Below are positions 6,579-13,313 of a stretch of 14,458 nt of DNA, in pieces (the stretch's first letter is position 1; each line of letters begins with the position of its first letter). A program made the translations under genes and the position numbers. Origin of the DNA: Thermomicrobiaceae bacterium (GTDB taxonomy: Bacteria; Chloroflexota; Chloroflexia; Thermomicrobiales; Thermomicrobiaceae); contig SLFF01000027.1 in NCBI GenBank assembly GCA_007124395.1, positions 1 through 14,458 of the forward strand, given 5' to 3'. A model generated the notes under the pieces. It was not told where the DNA came from. It did no database searches and saw only the letters and a list, made by a program, of their open reading frames with translations.

Positions 6579-7625
6579 ATGACTGAGCAGAACACGATCG
6601 ACAATCAGCAGGCTCGCTACGCCCGTCAGCGAATTCTCGGCGTCATCGGCGAGACCGGGCAGCAACGCCTTCTCGACGCTCGAATTGCCATACTCGGCGT
6701 CGGCGCGCTCGGAACGCATGTCGCTGACACCCTTGCCAGAGCCGGAGTCGGATTCATCCGACTGGTTGATCGAGACCTGCCCGAACTCAGCAACCTGCAA
6801 CGCCAGATACTGTTCGATCTGAGTGATGTCGAACGTGGCGTCCCGAAGGCAGCCGCCGCCGCAGAACGGCTCAGTGCAGTCAACCCGGGTATCGAGTTCG
6901 AGTCGCTGGTGACCGATATCAACCCGACCAACATCGAGCGAATGATCAGCGACGTCGATCTGGTCATCGATGGTTCTGACAACTTCGAGCTTCGCTACCT
7001 GCTCAACGATGCAGCGATCAAACATTCCGTGCCCTGGGTCTACGGCGGGGTGATCAGCACCCACGGCATGTCGATGACGATCCGGCCGGGAATATCACCG
7101 TGTCTCCGGTGTGTCTTCCCCGAATCGCCAGCTCCCGGTGACGCGCCGACGTGCGACACCGCCGGTGTTCTTGGCGCCGCAGTAGCGATGGTTGCGTCGA
7201 TTCAATCGACCGAGGCGATCAAGTATCTCACCGGCGACCACGAATCACTGAGCCAGAATCTGACGATGATCGATCTCTGGGAGATGTCGTTCCGGCAGGT
7301 GTCGCTCGGCGTGCGGAATCCATCATGCCCGGCCTGTGGTAATCACGATTTCGCATTTCTGGACAGACAGGCTCCACGTCAGACGACCGATCTATGCGGC
7401 AGCGATTCGATTCAGATCATGATCGATCCCGCACCGAGCCTCTCCCTGGAGTCGCTTGCCAACCGCCTGCGAGACGCGGGAGAGGTCAGTTACAATGCCT
7501 ATCTCTTGCGGCTTAAGTTGAACGGGTATCAAATGACGGTGTTCCCGGATGGTCGAGCCATCATCAAAGGGACAACTGACCCCGGTGAGGCACGCTCGTT
7601 GTACGCGCGATATGTCGGAATGTGA
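6579..7625 (+). CDS. ThiF/MoeB/HesA-family E1-like adenylyltransferase
   Basis: Enzymes of this family adenylate the C-terminal Gly of small sulfur-carrier proteins (ThiS, MoaD) so that sulfur can be loaded for thiamine or molybdopterin synthesis. The 348-aa protein has the ATP-binding G40-V-G-A-L-G45, D64-R-D, N72-x-x-R-Q, the Mg-site D131 in DGSDN, the two Zn-binding pairs C175-x-x-C178 and C250-x-x-C253, and the candidate thioester cysteine C192 in TCDTAGVLG. A C-terminal extension of about 80 residues (from LCGSDSIQI near 272) ends in TVFPDGRAIIKGT and LYARYVG; this tail is familiar from ThiF-type members in Firmicutes and Chloroflexi. It is not a rhodanese domain. The stop at 7623-7625 lies 8 nt before the desulfurase start, so they are cotranscribed. 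ThiF versus MoeB cannot be decided without the carrier gene, which is not in view. Confidence 0.88.
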   Translation: MTEQNTIDNQQARYARQRILGVIGETGQQRLLDARIAILGVGALGTHVADTLARAGVGFIRLVDRDLPELSNLQRQILFDLSDVERGVPKAAAAAERLSAVNPGIEFESLVTDINPTNIERMISDVDLVIDGSDNFELRYLLNDAAIKHSVPWVYGGVISTHGMSMTIRPGISPCLRCVFPESPAPGDAPTCDTAGVLGAAVAMVASIQSTEAIKYLTGDHESLSQNLTMIDLWEMSFRQVSLGVRNPSCPACGNHDFAFLDRQAPRQTTDLCGSDSIQIMIDPAPSLSLESLANRLRDAGEVSYNAYLLRLKLNGYQMTVFPDGRAIIKGTTDPGEARSLYARYVGM

Positions 7626-7633
7626 GGACCAGG

Positions 7634-8800
7634 GTGATCTACCTCGATAACGCTGCAACCAGCTGGCCGAAACCCGACCGTGTTTACGAAACACTTGGAT
7701 CGTTCCTGCAACATTCCGGGGCCAATCCGGGCCGATCTGGACACCGAATGGCGACCAGTGCCGCCGGGATGCTGGATCGTACCCGAAACCGAATAGCCGC
7801 CCTGTTCAACGCGCCTGGTCCGGAGCAGGTCATTTTTACGCTGAACGCCACTGACGCGCTCAATTTTGCGATCAAAGGTGCGCTCATCGCCGGTGATCAC
7901 GCCATCTCCACGGTGATGGAGCACAACTCCGTCCGCCGGCCACTTCGCGCAATGGAATCGCAAGGTGTGACCACCACGAAGATTCCGGCCGATTCCGAAG
8001 GGTTCATCAGCGTCGACGATGTACGCGCTGCGGTAAGACCCAACACGCAGTTGATCGCAGTTACCCACGCATCCAACGTCAACGGCGCCATTCAGCCGAT
8101 TGCCGAGATCGCCGAGATTGCCCGGGAAAACGGCGCGCTGCTGCTGGTCGATGCCGCCCAGACCGCCGGGACAATTCCGATCGACATTGCCGACATGGGT
8201 ATCGATCTCCTGGCCATTCCGGGTCACAAAGCCCTGATGGGGCCACCGGGAACCGGGGCGCTCCTGATCGGCGATCGCGTTGATCTTGACGATCTGAATA
8301 CCGTGCGCGAGGGTGGAACCGGGGGAAACTCCGAAGAAGATACTCAGCCGCGGGAGTTGCCGGCACGCTATGAGGCGGGGACGCACAACACCGTAGGGAT
8401 TGCCGCGCTCGGCGCTGCGCTCGACTTCCTCGTCGATGTCGGCTTCGAAGAGGCCGGACACCACGAGCGTGAGATGACCTGGCGACTGATCGAGGGGCTG
8501 ACCGGACAAACAGGCATTACGATCCTGAATCCGTCCGAGCCTTCGCAGCATGTTGCGGTCGCCTCGATCACGGTCGATGGCTGGGAGCCGTCAGAATTCG
8601 GCACCACGCTCGATTCGGCCTTCGAGATCGCCTGCCGAACCGGCCTGCATTGCGCCCCGGAAGCTTGTCAGGCGCTCGGAGCGTTCCCGGGAGGTACGGT
8701 ACGCTTCAGTCCAGGGTACTGGACCACGCCAGACGAAATCGACCAGGCGATCGAAGCAATCAGGGAACTGGCTCGCTCACCGTTGACAATGACATCCTGA
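7634..8800 (+). CDS. Cysteine desulfurase-family class V aminotransferase
   Basis: This PLP enzyme is expected to take sulfur from cysteine as a persulfide, leaving alanine. The 388-aa protein opens with IYLDNAATSWPKP, then GANPGRSGH, VIFTLNATDALN, MEHNS (H97), D173-A-A-Q for the PLP pyridine nitrogen, and the PLP-binding K199 in PGHKALMGPPGTG. The probable persulfide cysteine is C340 in RTGLHCAPEAC. This set matches the 'cysteine desulfurase family protein' group (NifS/SufS related). The GTG at 7634 was chosen because GAGGA sits 5 nt upstream and family members start MIYLDNAATSWPKP; an in-frame GTG at 7622 would overlap the ThiF stop. Being 8 nt behind a ThiF-like E1, it is a natural sulfur donor to that E1's carrier protein. 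Selenocysteine lyase activity is a less likely alternative. Confidence 0.9.
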   Translation: MIYLDNAATSWPKPDRVYETLGSFLQHSGANPGRSGHRMATSAAGMLDRTRNRIAALFNAPGPEQVIFTLNATDALNFAIKGALIAGDHAISTVMEHNSVRRPLRAMESQGVTTTKIPADSEGFISVDDVRAAVRPNTQLIAVTHASNVNGAIQPIAEIAEIARENGALLLVDAAQTAGTIPIDIADMGIDLLAIPGHKALMGPPGTGALLIGDRVDLDDLNTVREGGTGGNSEEDTQPRELPARYEAGTHNTVGIAALGAALDFLVDVGFEEAGHHEREMTWRLIEGLTGQTGITILNPSEPSQHVAVASITVDGWEPSEFGTTLDSAFEIACRTGLHCAPEACQALGAFPGGTVRFSPGYWTTPDEIDQAIEAIRELARSPLTMTS

Positions 8801-8807
8801 GGGCAAC

Positions 8808-9236
8808 ATGAAGGACCGTGAGAACTCGCGTGTGGAGCGCGAAATCAATGAAATACTCGATCGCAAAGATCTCGGGACTCCAAACGAAAAGCTCCCGGGG
8901 CGTCGCTACCAGCCTGGAAGCGGAAAGTTGCAGTTCAATCAGGCCAGATCAACCCTTGGCCGGATTCCACCGGGCATACTCTGGCTGGTCGGAATCTTCG
9001 GATTCGGCCTTCTCGCGGTGATGCTGGCAGACTGGTCCCGCACACTGGCGATGGTGTTCGGGGTTCTGGCGATCATAGTGGTGTTCAGCCCTATCTACTT
9101 CTGGAGCAAACCAACGCCGATCGCTCCCAAGCAAAAGGAATGGCGCGGCCGGGTTATCCAGATGCCTCCACGGCAGGACACCATGACCGGCCGGATCCGG
9201 CACAAGATCTGGGAATTCCGCAATCGCTCCCGATGA
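8808..9236 (+). CDS. Small two-TM membrane protein (unrecognised)
   Basis: This 142-aa protein matches no family I know by name. The N-terminus is charged and helical (VEREINEILDRKDL, about 9-22), followed by a Pro/Gly-rich linker, two transmembrane helices (about 56-74 and 79-99) and a basic C-terminal tail containing WRGRVIQMPPR (112-122) and ending RNRSR. The loop between helices is very short (DWSR), so both ends should face the cytoplasm. The ATG follows the desulfurase stop by 8 nt with GAGGG at 8799-8803 as Shine-Dalgarno, so it belongs to the ThiF-desulfurase transcript. Position alone does not prove a role in sulfur transfer; similar trailing membrane proteins are often just operon passengers. 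It is a real gene by spacing and ribosome site. Confidence 0.7.
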   Translation: MKDRENSRVEREINEILDRKDLGTPNEKLPGRRYQPGSGKLQFNQARSTLGRIPPGILWLVGIFGFGLLAVMLADWSRTLAMVFGVLAIIVVFSPIYFWSKPTPIAPKQKEWRGRVIQMPPRQDTMTGRIRHKIWEFRNRSR

Positions 9237-9333
9237 GGCTGGACAAACCTCTCGATCTCAGACATCCTGACCAGACATCCAGCCATCTCACATTCGAACA
9301 GTTCAAACGGTTATACGGCAATGAGGGGCAAGT

Positions 9334-9795
9334 ATGCCGAACGTGGTCAGTGACATTGTTGATGTATACGTTTTCAGGAAATCGCGGCGCCGGGTTCAAT
9401 TTCTGGTGCTACGCCGGCGTGATGACGTAGTTCTGGGCAGTATCTGGCAATCGATCCACGGCAAGATCGAGCCTGGTGAGTCAGCGGTGGATACCGCGAT
9501 TCGAGAAGTCCAGGAACATACGCAACTCGATCCACACAAGATCTACTCTGCCGACTACATAAATCAGTTCTACGATCACCACACCGATACGATCGTGCTC
9601 GCTCCGTCATTTGCGGTGCTGGTTGGTCCATCCGACGAGCCGACCCTTTCCCCGGAGTACGGTGACTACGCCTGGTGTGACCTGGAAGAGACCGTTGCCC
9701 GCCTGCCGTGGTCGGGCCAGCGATGGGCTGCCCGGCACATTTTTGATGTGATTGCCGTGGGTGGTGAAGAGGCTGAATTCTATATGATTCGGTAG
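9334..9795 (+). CDS. Nudix-fold protein with altered Nudix box
   Basis: Nudix enzymes cleave nucleoside diphosphates linked to another group, using Mg bound by a helix-loop signature. This 153-aa protein fits the fold in length and order: strands VDVYVF and FLVLRRR, then GSIWQSIHGKIEPGE, then a C-terminal half with APSFAVLV, EYGDYAWCDLEET and a helix. The signature runs from G43 to L65 as G-x5-E-x7-REVQEHTQL. Against the consensus G-x5-E-x7-REUxEExGU, the second Glu of the EE pair is His62 and the Gly is Gln64, while E49, R57, E58 and E61 remain. It may be a weak, retuned or non-hydrolytic member. GAGGGG lies 5 nt ahead of the ATG. The style recalls NudB-like pyrophosphatases (dihydroneopterin triphosphate), but the substrate is not assigned. 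The neighbour uvrB has its own promoter. Confidence 0.82.
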   Translation: MPNVVSDIVDVYVFRKSRRRVQFLVLRRRDDVVLGSIWQSIHGKIEPGESAVDTAIREVQEHTQLDPHKIYSADYINQFYDHHTDTIVLAPSFAVLVGPSDEPTLSPEYGDYAWCDLEETVARLPWSGQRWAARHIFDVIAVGGEEAEFYMIR

Positions 9796-9819
9796 CATTT
9801 GCGGCCCTGTCATGATCGG

Positions 9820-9825
9820 TATACT
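9820..9825 (+). promoter_or_regulatory. Candidate -10 box of the uvrB promoter
   Basis: TATACT lies 50 nt before the uvrB GTG, with a weak TTTGCG-like -35 near 9798. The core with its flank, TATACTTCC, matches the tyrA promoter at 4777-4785. No LexA-type palindrome is seen beside it. Confidence 0.45.
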
Positions 9826-9875
9826 TCCAGAACGCACAGTCCGCCAGCGATCCAGAGAATGAGCGAGCGATAACC

Positions 9876-11870
9876 GTGGCCAGATTCACCATTGCAACAG
9901 ATTTTCAGCCAACCGGAGATCAGCCGCGGGCGATTGAACAGCTCACCAGTGGGTTGGAGCAGGGCTTCCATCATCAGACATTGCTCGGGGTCACCGGCTC
10001 CGGCAAGACATTCACGATGGCCAACGTCATCGAGCGAGTCAACCGCCCAACGCTTGTCCTGGCGCACAACAAGACCCTCGCAGCCCAGCTCTACAGTGAG
10101 TTCCGGGAGTATTTCCCGAACAATGCCGTCGAGTATTTCGTCTCCTACTACGATTACTACCAGCCAGAGGCATACGTACCGCGAACCGATACCTATATCG
10201 AGAAAGATTCCGACATTAATGAGGAGATCGAGAAACTGCGTCACGCAGCAACCCGATCACTCCTGACTCGCGAAGATGTCATCATCGTGGCCAGTGTTTC
10301 GTGTATTTTCGGTCTCGGATCGCCTGAGGACTACGGCGCCACGGTGGTTCAGATGCGAAAAGGTGGCTCGGTACGACGGGATCGTGTTCTCCGCCATCTC
10401 ATCGACATCCGCTACGAGCGCAACGACATGACACTCACCCGGGGCACCTTCCGGGTACGCGGCGATACGCTCGACATCTTCCCTTCCTACGAAGAGATCG
10501 CCGTCCGGGTTGAATTCTGGGGTGACGAGATCGATCGGATCGTCGAGATCGATCCACTGACTGGGGAAGTCCTCATCGAACGCAATGAGGTCGAGATCTA
10601 TCCGGCCAGTCACTTCGTCACCAGCCAGGACAAACTGAAATACGCGATCCAGGACATTCAGGAAGAACTGCGACACCGTTTGCGTGAACTCGAGGGTGAA
10701 GACAAGGTGTTGGAAGCGGCCCGACTGAGGCAGCGCACCATGTACGATCTGGAGATGCTGCAGGAAGCCGGATACTGCTCCGGTGTCGAGAACTACTCGA
10801 TGCACATCTCCCGTCGCAAACCCGGAGAGCAACCCTGGACGCTGATCGACTACTTCCCAGACAATTTCCTGATGTTCGTCGATGAGTCTCACATGTCCAT
10901 TCCGCAGATACGTGGGATGCACGCCGGGGACCGATCCCGCAAGAACGTCCTGGTCGACTATGGATTTCGTTTGCCATCTGCCCGCGACAACCGACCGCTG
11001 ACATTCGATGAGTTCGAACGCAGTGTCAATCAGCTGATTTACGTCTCGGCAACTCCCGGGCCATACGAGATGGAACACAGCGAGCAGATCGTCGAGCAGG
11101 TTATTCGTCCGACCGGCCTGGTCGATCCCGAGATCTCGGTCCGCCAGACCAAAGGCCAGATCGACGATCTCATGGATGAATTGCAACGGCGGATCGCCCG
11201 CGGCGAACGGGCGCTGGTCACGACATTGACCAAACGAATGGCCGAAGACCTGGCGGATTTCCTGAAGGAGTCCGGAGTCCGTACCCATTACCTGCACAGT
11301 GAGATCGATACACTGGAGCGGATCGAGATCCTGCGAGATCTGCGGCTCGGGGTCTACGATGTTGTCGTTGGAATCAACCTCCTCCGGGAAGGGCTCGATC
11401 TCCCCGAAGTATCACTGGTGGCGATTCTCGACGCGGACAAAGAGGGCTACCTGCGCTCGGAAGGATCGCTGGTTCAGATGATCGGCCGGGCCGCGCGTCA
11501 TGTCGACGGACTCGTGGTGATGTATGCCGACAACATGACACGCTCGATGAAGAAGGCGATCGAGGAGACCTACCGGCGTCGCGCTATCCAGCTGGAACAC
11601 AACGAGGCGAACGGAATTACTCCGCGGGGCATCATCAAAGAGATCAAGGACCTGACCGATCGTGTCAGAGCAGTCGCTGAAGAGAAACCGGAGTATGATG
11701 CCGGCTCCGAGTCTGGCATTATCAGCGAAATTCCGCCAGATGAATTGGCACGAATGATCTCTGATCTCGAAAAACAGATGAAACAGGCATCGAAACAGCT
11801 CGAATTCGAGAAAGCAGCGCTACTGCGTGATCAAATTGTCGAACTGCGGCGAATCCAGGAAGTCGTCTGA
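9876..11870 (+). CDS. uvrB: Excinuclease ABC subunit B (UvrB)
   Basis: UvrB is the damage-verifying helicase-like subunit of nucleotide excision repair: UvrA loads it on lesions and UvrC is recruited to cut. The 664-aa length is normal. Seen in order: Walker A G38-V-T-G-S-G-K44-T, the beta-hairpin YYDYYQPEAYVPRTD (from Y91), the DESH box (D336-E-S-H), YVSATPG (389-395), GINLLREGLDLPE, QMIGRAAR (534-541) and the C-terminal UVR motif (about 625-660, KQLEFEKAALLRDQI) that contacts UvrC. Nothing is truncated or replaced in these boxes. The start is GTG with a weak ribosome site, supported by the family N-terminus (FQPTGDQPRAIEQL). A -10 box lies 50 nt upstream; an SOS operator was looked for and not found. 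No uvrA or uvrC gene is in the window. Confidence 0.98.
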   Translation: MARFTIATDFQPTGDQPRAIEQLTSGLEQGFHHQTLLGVTGSGKTFTMANVIERVNRPTLVLAHNKTLAAQLYSEFREYFPNNAVEYFVSYYDYYQPEAYVPRTDTYIEKDSDINEEIEKLRHAATRSLLTREDVIIVASVSCIFGLGSPEDYGATVVQMRKGGSVRRDRVLRHLIDIRYERNDMTLTRGTFRVRGDTLDIFPSYEEIAVRVEFWGDEIDRIVEIDPLTGEVLIERNEVEIYPASHFVTSQDKLKYAIQDIQEELRHRLRELEGEDKVLEAARLRQRTMYDLEMLQEAGYCSGVENYSMHISRRKPGEQPWTLIDYFPDNFLMFVDESHMSIPQIRGMHAGDRSRKNVLVDYGFRLPSARDNRPLTFDEFERSVNQLIYVSATPGPYEMEHSEQIVEQVIRPTGLVDPEISVRQTKGQIDDLMDELQRRIARGERALVTTLTKRMAEDLADFLKESGVRTHYLHSEIDTLERIEILRDLRLGVYDVVVGINLLREGLDLPEVSLVAILDADKEGYLRSEGSLVQMIGRAARHVDGLVVMYADNMTRSMKKAIEETYRRRAIQLEHNEANGITPRGIIKEIKDLTDRVRAVAEEKPEYDAGSESGIISEIPPDELARMISDLEKQMKQASKQLEFEKAALLRDQIVELRRIQEVV

Positions 11871-11901
11871 CACCAATGCCGTTCATACGCGTTAACAATA
11901 G

Positions 11902-11928
11902 GGAGTGCTCGACGCAGTCGTGGACTCC
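11902..11928 (+). other. Two-tier inverted repeat after uvrB
   Basis: GGAGT (11902-11906) pairs with ACTCC (11924-11928) and CGAC (11910-11913) with GTCG (11917-11920), around a GCA loop with small internal mismatches. It lies in the 111-bp gap after uvrB. There is no T tract, so it could be a weak terminator, a leader structure of the next gene, or an operator. The rest of the gap shows no clear promoter. Confidence 0.35.
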
Positions 11929-11981
11929 AATGAACCATGCCCGACATCAACCTTGCAGGATAGAGAGAATCGACAACGACA

Positions 11982-13274
11982 ATGTCAACGCGATGGACAC
12001 CCGAAGCACCACGCGCCCAGCAAGCTGAATCCAGCCAACCAAAGTGGAAAAAGTATCTGCTCCCGGGCGCAGGCGCCGCGGCGCTTCTGCTTGTCGTGAT
12101 CGTGGTTGTCGCCATTATGGCAGCGAGCGACGACGAACATGACGATGATAACGATGAAACGGACGACATCGAACTGGCTCTGGATGCGGAGGCCTCGGAA
12201 ACGCGAACACCTGAAGCAGAGGCAACGGAAGAAGAGGATCTCACCCCAACTCCTGAGCCAACAATTGAGATGACCACTCCGACGCCTGAACCTGACGACG
12301 CGGCGGAATCAGAGCTCGTGATGATCCCGACCCCGACGCCAACTCCGATTCCTGTCGCTGAAGAGCCAGTTCCGACCGAGCCACCGGCGCCCGCACCGGA
12401 TCAGCCAGCGCCCGAAGCTCCACCTGTTACGGGTGATTTCGGGGAGCTACCACCGGCAGACATGCCGAGTGGCAGCGCAGCGGATTCCATCAGCTTGTCA
12501 TTCAATCTGGATATGAGCCTGCAGTCGATGCCCGGACAGGCCTCGGTCTACCAGATCAATCGACGTCAATGGACCGCGAGTGACGTGCAATCAATGGCGT
12601 CCCGGCTCGGGGTCAATGCTGATGTTGTCGATCAGGGTGGCGGCAGTTTCCGGGCCGAGGGCAGCTCGGCGAGCGTTTACGTTAGCCCGACAACTATCCA
12701 GTTTGTCCGGTCATCCTCCGGAGACAGCGAGCCATCACTTCCGGGCAACGATCAGCTCGTTCAGACGGCACGCAGCTGGTTGGTGGACAACGGTCTTACC
12801 GGTACAGGTGTCGGATCGGGCCAGGTACTTGATCGCGATGAAAGCACCGGCAGGGCATTCGTACAGCTCAAACCGGCTGAACCATCTCGAATCATCTCCG
12901 GCACTCCGAGCGCCGGCGTAACCGTCCGTGGCGATGGTGTCATTACCGAGGCCACGATCACCTGGCCACAATCGCTGTCGGGATCGACCTATGGGCTTCG
13001 CTCCGCGGACAATCTCTGGGCCGATGCCACCCAGGGTCGTGGATTCGTTGACATTCGCGCCTCTGATCTGCCCGGTAATTTCCAGGGCGCCTCTGGTACG
13101 GTATCGATTACCAGCGGAGGAATTGCCTACACGATCGCTGGTAGCTCGCAGGGCTCGCAGTATCTGGTTCCCGTTGCCGTATTTTCGGGCACCGCGACGG
13201 TCAATGGCACCGGTGGAATCCCGGTCAATATCTATGTTCCGGCCGCAGCTGCGCAGGCCGGTCCCCGAGGTTAG
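11982..13274 (+). CDS. Membrane-anchored protein with TP/Asp-rich linker and ectodomain
   Basis: This 430-aa protein starts with a short cytoplasmic part containing KWKKYLLPG, followed by one transmembrane helix (about 24-48). An Asp/Glu-rich stretch (50-86) and a Thr-Pro/Glu-Pro linker (about 87-150, repeated TPTPEP and TPTPTPIP) lead to an extracytoplasmic domain of about 270 residues (160-430). In that domain, strand-rich segments alternate with helices (SDVQSMASRLGVN, NDQLVQTARSWLVDNGL, SADNLWADATQGRG). The layout faintly recalls paired PepSY/YycI-like folds, but I cannot name a family. There are no catalytic motifs and no cysteines. The ATG has no strong Shine-Dalgarno. The gene lies 39 nt ahead of a secreted GH18 gene, so the two may be cotranscribed. 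The Asp-rich anchor design resembles that of the SH3b protein at 4176-4760. Confidence 0.72.
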   Translation: MSTRWTPEAPRAQQAESSQPKWKKYLLPGAGAAALLLVVIVVVAIMAASDDEHDDDNDETDDIELALDAEASETRTPEAEATEEEDLTPTPEPTIEMTTPTPEPDDAAESELVMIPTPTPTPIPVAEEPVPTEPPAPAPDQPAPEAPPVTGDFGELPPADMPSGSAADSISLSFNLDMSLQSMPGQASVYQINRRQWTASDVQSMASRLGVNADVVDQGGGSFRAEGSSASVYVSPTTIQFVRSSSGDSEPSLPGNDQLVQTARSWLVDNGLTGTGVGSGQVLDRDESTGRAFVQLKPAEPSRIISGTPSAGVTVRGDGVITEATITWPQSLSGSTYGLRSADNLWADATQGRGFVDIRASDLPGNFQGASGTVSITSGGIAYTIAGSSQGSQYLVPVAVFSGTATVNGTGGIPVNIYVPAAAAQAGPRG

Positions 13275-13313
13275 AACAGCTCGAACTCCCATGAGGTTGA
13301 AGGGTCTGCTCTC

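Noticed and set aside
6456..7064. Minus-strand extension of the 5973-6455 gene to 363 aa
   Set aside because: It lies opposite the well-supported ThiF gene, and its sequence there resembles no protein. The frame is open only as an antisense shadow.
7622..7633. GTG at 7622 as start of the desulfurase
   Set aside because: The GTG at 7634 has GAGGA at a proper distance and matches the family N-terminus.
7529..8551. 340-aa minus-strand open frame
   Set aside because: It is fully antisense to the ThiF tail and the desulfurase, both with clear family motifs. No domain is recognisable in it.
9800..9875. SOS (LexA) box before uvrB
   Set aside because: A GAAC occurs near 9830 but no matching GTTC at the right spacing, so there is no palindrome.
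10257..11297. 346-aa minus-strand open frame
   Set aside because: It is antisense to uvrB and reflects the codon bias of that gene.
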